Origin: Cellvibrio sp. 79
GTDB taxonomy: Bacteria; Pseudomonadota; Gammaproteobacteria; Pseudomonadales; Cellvibrionaceae
Reading direction: 5' to 3'
NCBI GenBank assembly: GCA_003056245.1
Contig: MVDH01000001.1
Span: 1,240,716-1,304,715 of the forward strand
Length of the DNA: 64,000 bases
The notes under the pieces were generated by a model. It saw only the letters and a program-made list of their open reading frames with translations. It had not been told where the DNA came from and did not search any database. Of this stretch, positions 27,167-35,934 are shown in pieces. Each line of letters starts with the position of its first letter. The stretch's first letter is position 1. Made by a program: the position numbers and the translations under genes.

Positions 27167-28348
27167 ATGCTCGAATTTTATAAGAGAACAGCGTTAGCGT
27201 TATTCATTTTATTTCTGGTCAGTGGTTTTATTGCTTTTGAATGTTTTTATCAAAGCAAACATCAAACCCTGTTGTTGCCCGCAGGGCAAAGCGATATTCC
27301 ATGGCGTGCTGTGATCAGCTCGGATATGGATGATGGAGGACGCTCGACGTATTCCATAAAAGAGTCCTCCTACAATATCGATTATGATTTCTGGTTGCAT
27401 GACGGTGTCCAATATCCTTACGTTTCATTTGCAACGCGCTTCACCCAATCGGGATCTGGCGCTGCTTCGCCTGTAGATCACCATATTGATTTATCGTCTT
27501 ATACCAGTGTCAAATTCAAGATTAAATGCAATCCGGCCAATATCCTGATGTTTACTGTCTACTCATTTGATGAGCAAGTCAGCACGCTGGATAATTTATT
27601 AACCTATCGTATTCCCTCGGTCTATTTTGCGTGTGACCGTAATTGGTCAGATGTTGAAATTGACTTGAACAAATTGGAAACACCGGAGTGGTGGCTCCGG
27701 CAACACGCCAACCTGGCGAACCGTAACTATTCCCTGCAAAAAGTTGCATCGTTTACGGTTGGAAATTCGGTTCAAAGCCCATTATTAACCGATTCAAATG
27801 TCGCCATTGACAATTTGGTGTTGGAAAGTCGAAGTTGGATAAAATTAATATCAGGTGTTGCTTTACTGCTCATGGTTTGGAGTTATTTTGTTTTTTGGGT
27901 GTTCAGGAATTATGCGATATCACTCACAACAGATGTACAAGCCAGGCTTCAGAAAGATATTCCGCTCATTGCTTACCAACAATTGTCGATTGAGTCGCAC
28001 AAAGACAAAGAGCGCAGCGCCTTACTAAAATACATGGTGACAGAATATCAAAACCCCAGTCTGGATCTGGAAACTGTTAGCCAACAGGTTGGAATGAACA
28101 AGTCAAAAGTTAATGACATCTTAAAAGAAGAAATTGGGCTTACATTTAACGCCTATCTTAATAAATTGAGAATAACGGAAGCCGCGCGATTGCTCGCCGA
28201 AAATAATGATATGAACATTGCAGAAGTGGCATTTTCGGTGGGCTACAACAATGCTTCTTATTTTAATCGTTTATTTAAAAGTGAATATGGTTGTGCCCCC
28301 AAGGCTTTTAAATCATTAAAGCTCAATAAAACGTTAATAGACCAATAA
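27167..28348 (+). CDS. Membrane-anchored AraC-family transcriptional regulator (paralogue 2)
   Basis: The 393-residue protein has the same architecture as the regulator at 23206: transmembrane helix at about 8-28, extracytoplasmic beta-rich domain at about 45-220 (HIDLSSYTSVKFKIKC, WSDVEIDLNKLETPEWW), second helix at about 228-250, and C-terminal AraC domain with LETVSQQVGMNKSKVND and IAEVAFSVGYNNASYFNRLF. The linker KDKERSALLKYMVTEYQNP is nearly shared with paralogue 1. A one-component transmembrane regulator of this kind could sense oligosaccharides in the periplasm and activate the xylanase gene directly. It is co-directional with the xylanase and separated from it by terminators. Confidence 0.88.
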   Translation: MLEFYKRTALALFILFLVSGFIAFECFYQSKHQTLLLPAGQSDIPWRAVISSDMDDGGRSTYSIKESSYNIDYDFWLHDGVQYPYVSFATRFTQSGSGAASPVDHHIDLSSYTSVKFKIKCNPANILMFTVYSFDEQVSTLDNLLTYRIPSVYFACDRNWSDVEIDLNKLETPEWWLRQHANLANRNYSLQKVASFTVGNSVQSPLLTDSNVAIDNLVLESRSWIKLISGVALLLMVWSYFVFWVFRNYAISLTTDVQARLQKDIPLIAYQQLSIESHKDKERSALLKYMVTEYQNPSLDLETVSQQVGMNKSKVNDILKEEIGLTFNAYLNKLRITEAARLLAENNDMNIAEVAFSVGYNNASYFNRLFKSEYGCAPKAFKSLKLNKTLIDQ

Positions 28349-28510
28349 TTGTCTAATTGCCCAAACGCTCTGTTCGTCTGTAGTTATTTCCGTTGGTTTA
28401 AATTCGTAATATCTCACTCGCTGAACATCAAGTAACTTCCGTGTTGCTTCAGGGACTGCTCATGTGTCGTTTTCCGGTCCGGCTTTTTCCCAGGCAGGAT
28501 TTATACACAC

Positions 28511-28547
28511 TTGCGCACTGTGCATATCCGTGTATACTGTGCATATC
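28511..28547 (+). promoter_or_regulatory. Promoter and direct-repeat operator of the GntR/ABC operon
   Basis: TTGCGC at 28511-28516 and TATACT at 28533-28538 with 16-base spacing look like a sigma-70 promoter. TGTGCATATC occurs at 28519-28528 and again at 28538-28547, flanking and overlapping the -10 element, with GTATAC between. YtrA-type GntR proteins often bind near their own promoter, so autoregulation is likely but unproved. Confidence 0.55.
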
Positions 28548-28570
28548 TTATATATACAGATGGGGTTTGC

Positions 28571-28948
28571 GTGACCGAAGCTTTATTTCTTTCGCAAAAT
28601 GATAGTCGGCCCATGTACTTGCAAATCATGGAGCAGATTAAACAAAAAGTGCGCGCGGGTGATTGGCCTGCCGGCCACCCTTTGCCTTCCATTCGCGAGT
28701 TAAGTGTTGCAACCAAAGTCAGCGTGATTACGGTTAAACGCGCTTATACCGAGTTGGAAACTGAAGGGGTGATAGTGACCCAGGCTGGACGTGGCTCTTT
28801 TGTAGCTGATGTTATTGATGTGCAGAAAAGCCTGATGGAAGTGGAATTGGAAAAAAATATTTCCGGGTTAATAGCTGCAGGAAGAGCATTAGGATTAAGT
28901 GATAACCAAATAGTCATGCACGTTAAAAAAGCGTTGTCTGCGGATTGA
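28571..28948 (+). CDS. GntR-family regulator, YtrA type
   Basis: The 125-residue protein starts at GTG 28571. It has the GntR winged helix (PMYLQIMEQIKQKVRAGDWPAG, LPSIRELSVATKVSVITVKRAY, ELETEGVIVTQAGRGSFV) and only a short helical C-terminal part of about 45 residues, as in the YtrA subfamily, which usually controls a linked ABC transporter. The next genes encode a secreted protein, an ABC ATPase and a permease, which fits. It is probably a repressor of its own operon. Confidence 0.9.
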   Translation: MTEALFLSQNDSRPMYLQIMEQIKQKVRAGDWPAGHPLPSIRELSVATKVSVITVKRAYTELETEGVIVTQAGRGSFVADVIDVQKSLMEVELEKNISGLIAAGRALGLSDNQIVMHVKKALSAD

Positions 28949-29039
28949 TCTGTGCGATCAGTCTTGCACCGGAGTGTATTAATACCGTGAGGATTTTCAC
29001 CTGAGTTACAGGTGTTACTTAACATTAACAGGAGTTTAT

Positions 29040-29522
29040 ATGCAAACAATAATTTTCAAATGGGTGGCAAGTTTTGCCTTGATAAGTGTTGGTAACTGTG
29101 TGGCTGCAACAACGCTACCTTCATCAGGCACCATTAATCTTCAATCCATAAATAAAGGGACTTCAATGGTTAAATATAATCAGGAATACATGCACGGTAC
29201 TATTACTGGTGTGACTTTTAATGAAGTTGATACGGGGCCTATGCACATGGGAAAGAGTGCCTGTTCCTATTCAATTTTTTCACACAAAAAAATTATAAGG
29301 TCTGTCGGGTTCTGCGCTCTTGAAGATAAAGAGGGCGATAAAATTTTTATTCAATATGCTGGTTCCAGCAGCGCCGAAGGTGAATGGAGTGGAACCGATG
29401 ATGTTATTGGCGGCACCGGCAAGTATAAAGGGATTCAAGGGCGTGGCCCTTACTCATGTGCCAATACTCATAAAGATGGCGAATTTCCCTGTACCGTAAA
29501 ATTGGAATATCAGCTCCCGTGA
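29040..29522 (+). CDS. Secreted protein, possible allene-oxide-cyclase-like barrel
   Basis: The 160-residue protein has a signal peptide ending near VAA at residue 22. The mature part is beta-rich with four cysteines. The segment DDVIGGTGKYKGIQGRGPY resembles the GGTGKYxGxxG turn of dirigent / allene-oxide-cyclase-like beta barrels, a fold used in several small secreted proteins. The resemblance is only to this motif. ATG 29040 follows CAGGAG. It stands between the GntR gene and the ABC ATPase, so it may be co-regulated and could act as an extracytoplasmic partner of the exporter. Confidence 0.65.
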   Translation: MQTIIFKWVASFALISVGNCVAATTLPSSGTINLQSINKGTSMVKYNQEYMHGTITGVTFNEVDTGPMHMGKSACSYSIFSHKKIIRSVGFCALEDKEGDKIFIQYAGSSSAEGEWSGTDDVIGGTGKYKGIQGRGPYSCANTHKDGEFPCTVKLEYQLP

Positions 29523-29607
29523 ATTTGTAAATTTATAAATAGCCGGGCGCATTTTTGTGCCCACTACACACCCTTTTATTAATAGTTCGTCGAGAAATTT
29601 CGCAGGT

Positions 29608-30498
29608 ATGAAAATGCAAAATGCCATTGAATTTCACCAGGTTTGCAAGCGTTATCCGGACTTTTATCTGGAGAACCTTAGCATGCAGCTACCGGAGGGG
29701 CAGGTGATGGGATTGGTTGGCGTGAATGGTGCTGGTAAATCCACGACCATGCGTTTGTTGATGGGATTGATTCAACCGGATTCAGGGAGTGTAACAGCAT
29801 TGGGATATGAATTGCCGCATCAGCAAGTACGTGTTAAGGAACAAATTGGTTATGCCTCGGAAGACATGCGCATGTATAAAAATGAAACACTGGGTTGGCA
29901 TATGCGATTTATCCAATCCATTTATCCGGGTTGGGATCCGCTTTACGCTGATCATTTATTAAAAGTATTTGATTTAAAAGCCGATCAAAAAACCAAAGGT
30001 TTTTCCCATGGTCAACGCGTTAAAGCGGGTTTGTTATTGGTGTTAGCTCGCCGACCGAAATTGGTTGTACTGGATGAACCCACCACCGGGCTTGATCCTG
30101 TTGCGCGCGAAGAAGTTCTTTCAGAGTTGGCGGAAATTTTGCGCAATGAAGAGCGTAGTGTGTTGTTCTCCTCTCACAATACGCAGGACGTAGAGCAGCT
30201 ATCTGACACCATCAGTTTTTTACATAAAGGCAAACTTCTGGATTCACAGGATAAGGAGATTTACCTGGACCGCTGGCGGCGGGTTTTGTGTACGGGGATT
30301 AGCGATGCATCCAATCTATCCTTGCCCGGTTTGGTCAGGATAAAACGCAATGGGTCTTTACATGAATTGATATTCAATCAAAACCCGGACGCTGCAGTTG
30401 CGCGCTTAAATGAATTAGGTGCAGAAATTTCGGTGGTTGAACCTATGTCGTTGGAAAAAATATTTGTGGCGGCGGTAAAAGCAGGAGTGCATATATGA
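29608..30498 (+). CDS. ABC transporter ATP-binding protein (YtrB-like)
   Basis: The 296-residue protein has Walker A GVNGAGKST near residue 42, a signature region KGFSHGQRVKAGLLLVLA in which SHGQR replaces the usual LSGGQ form, Walker B KLVVLDEPTTGLD, and an H-loop in LFSSHNTQDVEQL. Start ATG 29608 is chosen; ATG 29614 is equally good because AGG lies close. It drives an ABC-2 type exporter with the following permease, whose start overlaps its stop (ATGA). The substrate is unknown; YtrA-linked ATPases elsewhere relate to cell-envelope or antibiotic stress. Confidence 0.92.
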   Translation: MKMQNAIEFHQVCKRYPDFYLENLSMQLPEGQVMGLVGVNGAGKSTTMRLLMGLIQPDSGSVTALGYELPHQQVRVKEQIGYASEDMRMYKNETLGWHMRFIQSIYPGWDPLYADHLLKVFDLKADQKTKGFSHGQRVKAGLLLVLARRPKLVVLDEPTTGLDPVAREEVLSELAEILRNEERSVLFSSHNTQDVEQLSDTISFLHKGKLLDSQDKEIYLDRWRRVLCTGISDASNLSLPGLVRIKRNGSLHELIFNQNPDAAVARLNELGAEISVVEPMSLEKIFVAAVKAGVHI

Positions 30499-31175
30499 AT
30501 TACGCGCTGAATATTCCCCTCATTAAAATACTTATTACGAAAGATTGGCACCTGCAGAGAAAAACGATTGCTATGTATTTGGTCGGTGGCTTGTTTTCGC
30601 TGAGTTTTATTAGTGGCGGTGAGTGGCAATTTTTTATGGGCACAACGTTGTTAATCAGCGCGCTGATAGGCTTGGGTAATCACCAAATTACCAGTTCGAT
30701 TATAAATGAGCGCAAAGAATATACGCTGCCATTTATTATGAGTTTACCCGTTACACCGATTGATTATCTGGTGGCTAAATTAATTGCCAGTATGAGTTTA
30801 TTTGTGCTGCCCTGGTTCGTCGTTTGTGCGGCAACTCTGGTGGTATTTTGGATTACACCGATCCCTGATGGTTTTATTCCTATAACAGTTATTATCGGAA
30901 TTTATTTATTTCTATGTTACGCCGTTAGTTGGACTGTGGGCATGATTAGTGAATCAGAAGCGGTATCGATTTTTACCATGGTATTCATGAATTGCCTTAT
31001 CGGTCCGGTTATTTTTACCTTCACTCGTTTTAGTGGTATTTCCTCGCACGTATCTGCTGCTTCACCGGTATGGAACTCCGAATCTGTTGGTGTGGTGGTG
31101 GGGCAACTTGTGGTGATCCTGTTGGCGCTGGCGACGGCGTTTTATTGGCAAGCCCGTAAAAAAACTTTCCTTTAA
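30495..31175 (+). CDS. ABC-2 type permease
   Basis: The 226-residue protein with about six hydrophobic helices has the motif NERKEYTLPFIMSLPVTPIDYLVAKLIAS, typical of ABC-2 permeases linked to CcmA / YtrB-type ATPases. It overlaps the ATPase gene by four bases and must be translated together with it. A transmembrane heterodimer or homodimer with the ATPase is inferred. Confidence 0.85.
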   Translation: MNYALNIPLIKILITKDWHLQRKTIAMYLVGGLFSLSFISGGEWQFFMGTTLLISALIGLGNHQITSSIINERKEYTLPFIMSLPVTPIDYLVAKLIASMSLFVLPWFVVCAATLVVFWITPIPDGFIPITVIIGIYLFLCYAVSWTVGMISESEAVSIFTMVFMNCLIGPVIFTFTRFSGISSHVSAASPVWNSESVGVVVGQLVVILLALATAFYWQARKKTFL

Positions 31176-31206
31176 ATTTCTCTAACGTTCTCGCGAGGTG
31201 GTTACT

Positions 31207-32406
31207 ATGAATTCCACGGTTGAGTCACGCCTGTACAAATCTGTTGATGGCAACGTTTCGGAGCAGGAATTGCAACAGCGTTACCATTATCTGGATAACT
31301 TGCGCGCGTTAGCGATGATTGCAGGCGTCTTATTTCATGCTTCGCTTGCTTACAGTTCCATGCTGCATGGTTTATGGATATCGGCGGATAGCCAGCAATC
31401 GTCAGCGGTCGATGTTGTTGGGTTTTTCACGCATTTATTTCGGATGCCATTGTTTTTTTTGATCGCCGGTTTTTTCGCTGCTTATCTTGTGGCAAAGCGT
31501 GGTATGGGAGGTTTTATTGCCAATCGCGCAAAGCGCGTTCTCCTGCCGTTAATTGTCTTTTTGCCATTGTGTTTATGGGCGGTTGTTGCGGCCATGTTGA
31601 GTGCAGCCAATACTGTTGAAAATAAATCCCCGGTGCTGGCGATGGTCGCCAAAGCGCTGGCAAATCCTGCCGATGCGCCACCACCACCTCCACCAACCAC
31701 TATGCACCTATGGTTTTTGTATGTTCTTGTGTTTCTATATCTATTGACCTGGGCTTTTGGTTATCTGAATTGGAGCAGCGTGCGTGAAAAGGTTATACAA
31801 ATAAAACCGCTGGCATTTCTGCTTGGGTTCCCATTGTTACTCATGCCCGGTTTGTTATTGGTGGGATCGCCATTGCCAGCCCCGGATAGTTTTTTACCAC
31901 AACTGTGGGCGTTTGGTTTTTTTGGATTATTTTTTGCGGTAGGTTACTGGATGTTTAAAGGCGATAACCTGGTTGAAAAAATTTCCAGCTATTGGTGGTT
32001 GATGCTAATTGGTAGCGTTTTTCTTTATGTACTTTATTATCAACTTATCCCCAAGCGGATCGTTTTGCCAGCACCGCCGATTGAAACACATTTGAAAATT
32101 GTATTGAAACTCTGTGAAGCATATATCGCGGTATGGATGACATTGGTATGCCTGGTGTTAGGAAAGCGTTATTTAAATGGCGCCAATCGTAATATGCGAT
32201 TTATGGCCGATAGTTCATATTGGATTTATATTATCCATGTGCCTTTGTTATTTGCGATCCAATACCAATTAATGGACTTAAGTTGGGGTTGGCTCACTAA
32301 ATTTGCAGTGTCGGTGATAGCGACTTTGACAATTGGAGTGCTGAGTTACACATTGCTGGTGCGTTGGACACCGATCGGCTGGATGTTAAACGGACGTCGA
32401 AAATAA
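31207..32406 (+). CDS. Acyltransferase-3 family membrane protein, OpgC-like
   Basis: The 399-residue protein has about ten transmembrane helices and the family start YHYLDNLRALAMIAGVLFHASLAY with a conserved His, followed by RMPLFFLIAGFFAAYL and KRVLLPLIVFLPL. The SYWIYIIHVPLLFAIQY region near the end is also typical. Members transfer acyl groups to glucans, O-antigens or peptidoglycan; the form seen here is closest to OpgC / MdoC, which succinylates osmoregulated periplasmic glucans. ATG 31207 is preceded by GAGG. It follows the permease by 31 bases and may be the last gene of the GntR/ABC operon. Confidence 0.8.
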   Translation: MNSTVESRLYKSVDGNVSEQELQQRYHYLDNLRALAMIAGVLFHASLAYSSMLHGLWISADSQQSSAVDVVGFFTHLFRMPLFFLIAGFFAAYLVAKRGMGGFIANRAKRVLLPLIVFLPLCLWAVVAAMLSAANTVENKSPVLAMVAKALANPADAPPPPPPTTMHLWFLYVLVFLYLLTWAFGYLNWSSVREKVIQIKPLAFLLGFPLLLMPGLLLVGSPLPAPDSFLPQLWAFGFFGLFFAVGYWMFKGDNLVEKISSYWWLMLIGSVFLYVLYYQLIPKRIVLPAPPIETHLKIVLKLCEAYIAVWMTLVCLVLGKRYLNGANRNMRFMADSSYWIYIIHVPLLFAIQYQLMDLSWGWLTKFAVSVIATLTIGVLSYTLLVRWTPIGWMLNGRRK

Positions 32407-32697
32407 TACCTGCAACTATTTTCGGCGGGTTAATTGATACGGTGACGTTACTGGTGTTCGCCAGGTCAACGTTATAAATATCTACCGTTCGACCCATTAC
32501 TTTTTAACAATTATCTTATAGTCATGTCGCAGTCATGCTGCGTGGTTTTTGCCATAAAAATACTAATCGCATCAGATAATTAAGGCTCTTAAAGGATTCT
32601 TAATAAAGATTAATTTCGCATTTACTATTATGAACACAAGGATACTGGACAACAGTAATAAGAGATATTAAGGTCGTTGCGATTTATGATTGAGTGA

Positions 32698-34281
32698 ATG
32701 GCTATGACTGAACGATTGTATCGTCCCCAATCCAGCGAGCGTGAGTACCTGCTAGGTGATTGGCGCCTGTGCGTAAATACCAATAGCCTGAAACGCGATG
32801 ATATTACCGTGGAGCTGGAAAACCGCCTGGTGTTACTGCTGGTTTTTTTAATAGAGAACCAGGGGCAGGTTTTAGGCAAAGAACAAATCCTGAAAACCAT
32901 TTGGCAAGGTAAAGTGGTAAATGAAGATAGCCTTGCTGTCGCTATCAGTCATCTGCGCAAAGCGCTTGGTGATAATTCACGCGCGCCGCACTATATAAAA
33001 ACTATCCCGGGAATTGGTTATCAATTTATTGCGGAGGCAATGCCTGTTAGTAAAGCGCCTGTCAGTAATATTACGCAAGCTGCTGTGAGTGACACCCTGA
33101 TAGTTGTGAATGACACGCAAGCGATTACGAGTGAGTCATTACCAACGCAAGAAAATGCTCTGCGGGAGTTGGTTGTTACACCCCAAATAGTCAAACGGTC
33201 CCCACGTGCTTTACTGTTGATTGGTGTTGTTTCTGTGGCGGTTGTTATATTGTTGGCGGTGGTATGTCTGCGCCTGTTTTATAATAGCTCTGCAAACCCT
33301 TTACCTGATGATTCCGCCTTGTTGCCGAATAACGACGCTAATAATCGTTTTGTTCAACTGGCCCCGCAACTCGCAAGCTGGAATCCTGCCGAGCTAAAAG
33401 CAGCTATCCAATCATTGCGTGAACTTTTACAACAATATCCTGATTTTGCACCGGCGTATGCCGCCATTGCGGAAACAAAAATAAAATTATTATGGGAACA
33501 ATTGTCAATTCGCGCCAACTGTGCCGAAGTGCTTGGGTTGCTCAATAAATCACTTGAACTCGATCCGCAGCAAGCCCATACGCTAATCACCCGCGGCAAT
33601 GTTTTATTCTGGTGTGTACGCGATTTTGTAGCGGCCGAACAGGATTATCTCCAATCGATGCAATTGAATCCCAAAAACGATTCGGCGCCTATGCTTTATG
33701 CGCAATTGCTGTTGGCGCAGGGAAAATTTACCGAATCTTTGCAGCAGGTCGAAAAATCGCGCGAATTAAATCCGCTCAATTATTCAGTGCCGACAGTGGT
33801 GTGGATTTACCAAATGCAACGGCGCGATGATTTGGCGCTTCAGGAACTTGACCGTATTAACAGCGCTGAACCGGGCGGTCGGGATTTCCATATCTCTGCC
33901 CACCGGGTTTATGCACGCATTGGGCGCGGTGAAGAGTCAATGCAGCACTGGTTGTGGTTAATGCGTGATTCCGGTTACAGCGAGACCGATCTTCAAACTG
34001 TACAAACGGAGTTTGCGCAGGGCGGTTTGCCTGCTGTTCACCGCTGGTTGTTAGCGCGCAAAGATAAAGCGGATTTGGGGCAATATATTCCGCCGTTATC
34101 CTGGGCACGTTATGCGCTGGCTGCGGGCGAATTGGATATTGCGTTGGATTATCTGGAGCAAGCATTCAGCGCACGGCAATCGCCACTGTTATGGGGCAAT
34201 ATTGATCCTGCTTATGATCCGGTGCGTACACATCCGCGCTTTCAGGCAATTATGCAGCAGTTACAAAACCCCGAGTTTTAA
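32698..34281 (+). CDS. CadC-type winged-helix regulator with TPR sensor
   Basis: The 527-residue protein has an OmpR/PhoB-type winged helix at about 15-115 (LGDWRLCVNTNSL, DSLAVAISHLRKALGD, YIKTIPGIGYQFIA), a single transmembrane helix at about 168-195 (RALLLIGVVSVAVVILLAVVCLRLF), and an extracytoplasmic C-terminal part with tetratricopeptide-like repeats at about 220-510. This is the CadC / ToxR topology, in which the sensor acts from the periplasm on a DNA-binding domain without a phosphorelay. ATG 32698 or 32704 could be the start. It faces the PQQ-propeller, TonB receptor and halogenase genes and may regulate them. Confidence 0.88.
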   Translation: MAMTERLYRPQSSEREYLLGDWRLCVNTNSLKRDDITVELENRLVLLLVFLIENQGQVLGKEQILKTIWQGKVVNEDSLAVAISHLRKALGDNSRAPHYIKTIPGIGYQFIAEAMPVSKAPVSNITQAAVSDTLIVVNDTQAITSESLPTQENALRELVVTPQIVKRSPRALLLIGVVSVAVVILLAVVCLRLFYNSSANPLPDDSALLPNNDANNRFVQLAPQLASWNPAELKAAIQSLRELLQQYPDFAPAYAAIAETKIKLLWEQLSIRANCAEVLGLLNKSLELDPQQAHTLITRGNVLFWCVRDFVAAEQDYLQSMQLNPKNDSAPMLYAQLLLAQGKFTESLQQVEKSRELNPLNYSVPTVVWIYQMQRRDDLALQELDRINSAEPGGRDFHISAHRVYARIGRGEESMQHWLWLMRDSGYSETDLQTVQTEFAQGGLPAVHRWLLARKDKADLGQYIPPLSWARYALAAGELDIALDYLEQAFSARQSPLLWGNIDPAYDPVRTHPRFQAIMQQLQNPEF

Positions 34282-34494
34282 TTTTCCCCAGCTTTTATAA
34301 AACTATTTTTATACCAACTATTTTTCTTTGGATGATTTCCTTCCTGGTAGTTAAGAAGCTCCAGCGCAGCGATGCACGAGCTTCTTAATCCTTCTTCATA
34401 CTCCTTCATTATCAATTTATCTCTGCTGTTTTTAAGCTCTCTCTGGTAACGCAGGTAAGGATTACTCACATTAATAACCACAGAGGCTTTTGTT

Positions 34495-35796
34495 ATGAAG
34501 CATTTATTGCTGCTTGGCTCACTATTTTTGTTTGGGTGCGGAATTTCAGCTCTTCCTGAAGCTAACGCGTCCTTATCCGATAACAATCATCCTAAAACAC
34601 TCGATAAGCTTAAAAGGCTGGAATTGGGCTGGCAGTATTCATTGTATGCACCGGTGGTTTCTACACCGGTAGTATCCGGCAGCCAATTACTGGTGGCAGC
34701 AGAAAACGGCAATTTATATTCCTTTGATTTACCAACACGAAAATTTTCATGGTTATATCGCACTGAAGCTGGCATTGCATCCACACCGATAGTTGCTGAT
34801 AGAAAAATTTATTTCCTGAGTCGCGATGGATTTTTCTATGCATTGGAGCAAGCAACGGGTAAGCGCCTATGGCGTTTTGCCACTAAAGGGGAGGGGCGCT
34901 TTGCTTCAATAGGTGGCTATGGTCTACCGGCAGAAATGGGCCCGGTGCCGGACCCCTGGGATTTCTACCTATCATCACCCGTGGTGCACAACGGTAACGT
35001 TTACTTTGGTAGTACGGATAAAAATTTTTATGCGTTGAATGCTACCACTGGCGAACCGGTCTGGACATTTACAGCCGATGAAGCAATTCATTCATCGCCC
35101 GTTATCAAGAATGGGAAAATTTTCTTTGGAACCTGGGGCACTAAACTTTTTGCATTAAATGCAGAGACAGGCAATGCGGTGTGGCATTACCAGGGGGGTG
35201 CTGATCCAAAAAATTTTGTAATGCAAGGTATCACCGCTGCTCCCGTCGTTGATGACAAAAATGTTTACGTCGGCGCGCGCGATGGTTTTATGTATGCAAT
35301 TCGCCAGACCGATGGTGCACTCGTATGGCGCTACGATGCGGCCAATAGCTGGGTTTTGGCGAACGCAGTGCTGGATGATAAGAATGTCTATATAGCCACC
35401 TCAGATACCGGATTATTTTTAGCGTTGGATAAACAAACCGGCCTGGAAAAATATCGCGCAGATACTCGCTTGTGGGTCTATGCCACGCCGTTGCTAGTAC
35501 AGAACCGCTACGCATTTGTAGGAACAATGGCCGGCGAATTATATGGGTTTGATAAAAATACCGGCAAGAAAATATGGTATTACCAAACACCGGAGGGCCG
35601 CGCGGATATTAATGATATTGTCGATGGCAAAACCGGCAAGCTGCGCGATGAAAAATTATTTGCACCGCAAATGCAAACCCAGGCGGGCGTTGAACTGGTG
35701 AAATCATTAGGCGCATTTATTGCCTCACCGATTTGGGCAGATGGTAAATTAATTGCGGTCACCGCCACTGGCGAAATATTGCTTTTTGAATACTGA
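34495..35796 (+). CDS. PQQ-like beta-propeller lipoprotein
   Basis: The 433-residue protein has a short signal segment ending in the lipobox FLFGC (Cys15). The rest consists of repeated propeller blades with the patterns NLYSFDLPTRKFSWLYR, FYALNATTGEPVWTF, LFALNAETGNAVWHY and MYAIRQTDGALVWRY. This is the PQQ / BamB repeat. No obvious catalytic residues for a dehydrogenase are visible, so it may be a structural or ligand-binding propeller at the outer membrane. It is upstream of and co-directional with the TonB receptor. Confidence 0.85.
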   Translation: MKHLLLLGSLFLFGCGISALPEANASLSDNNHPKTLDKLKRLELGWQYSLYAPVVSTPVVSGSQLLVAAENGNLYSFDLPTRKFSWLYRTEAGIASTPIVADRKIYFLSRDGFFYALEQATGKRLWRFATKGEGRFASIGGYGLPAEMGPVPDPWDFYLSSPVVHNGNVYFGSTDKNFYALNATTGEPVWTFTADEAIHSSPVIKNGKIFFGTWGTKLFALNAETGNAVWHYQGGADPKNFVMQGITAAPVVDDKNVYVGARDGFMYAIRQTDGALVWRYDAANSWVLANAVLDDKNVYIATSDTGLFLALDKQTGLEKYRADTRLWVYATPLLVQNRYAFVGTMAGELYGFDKNTGKKIWYYQTPEGRADINDIVDGKTGKLRDEKLFAPQMQTQAGVELVKSLGAFIASPIWADGKLIAVTATGEILLFEY

Positions 35797-35934
35797 TTAA
35801 CGCGCTATCCATTCCATTAACTTTTAAACAGCGCTAACCATGACTCCGTGGTTAGCCGGGGAGGTTTTGCCTGAAAAAAACGATTTACCCACACATCCAA
35901 CACAAGTGAGAGATAAAAAAATAAAGGTCTAACT

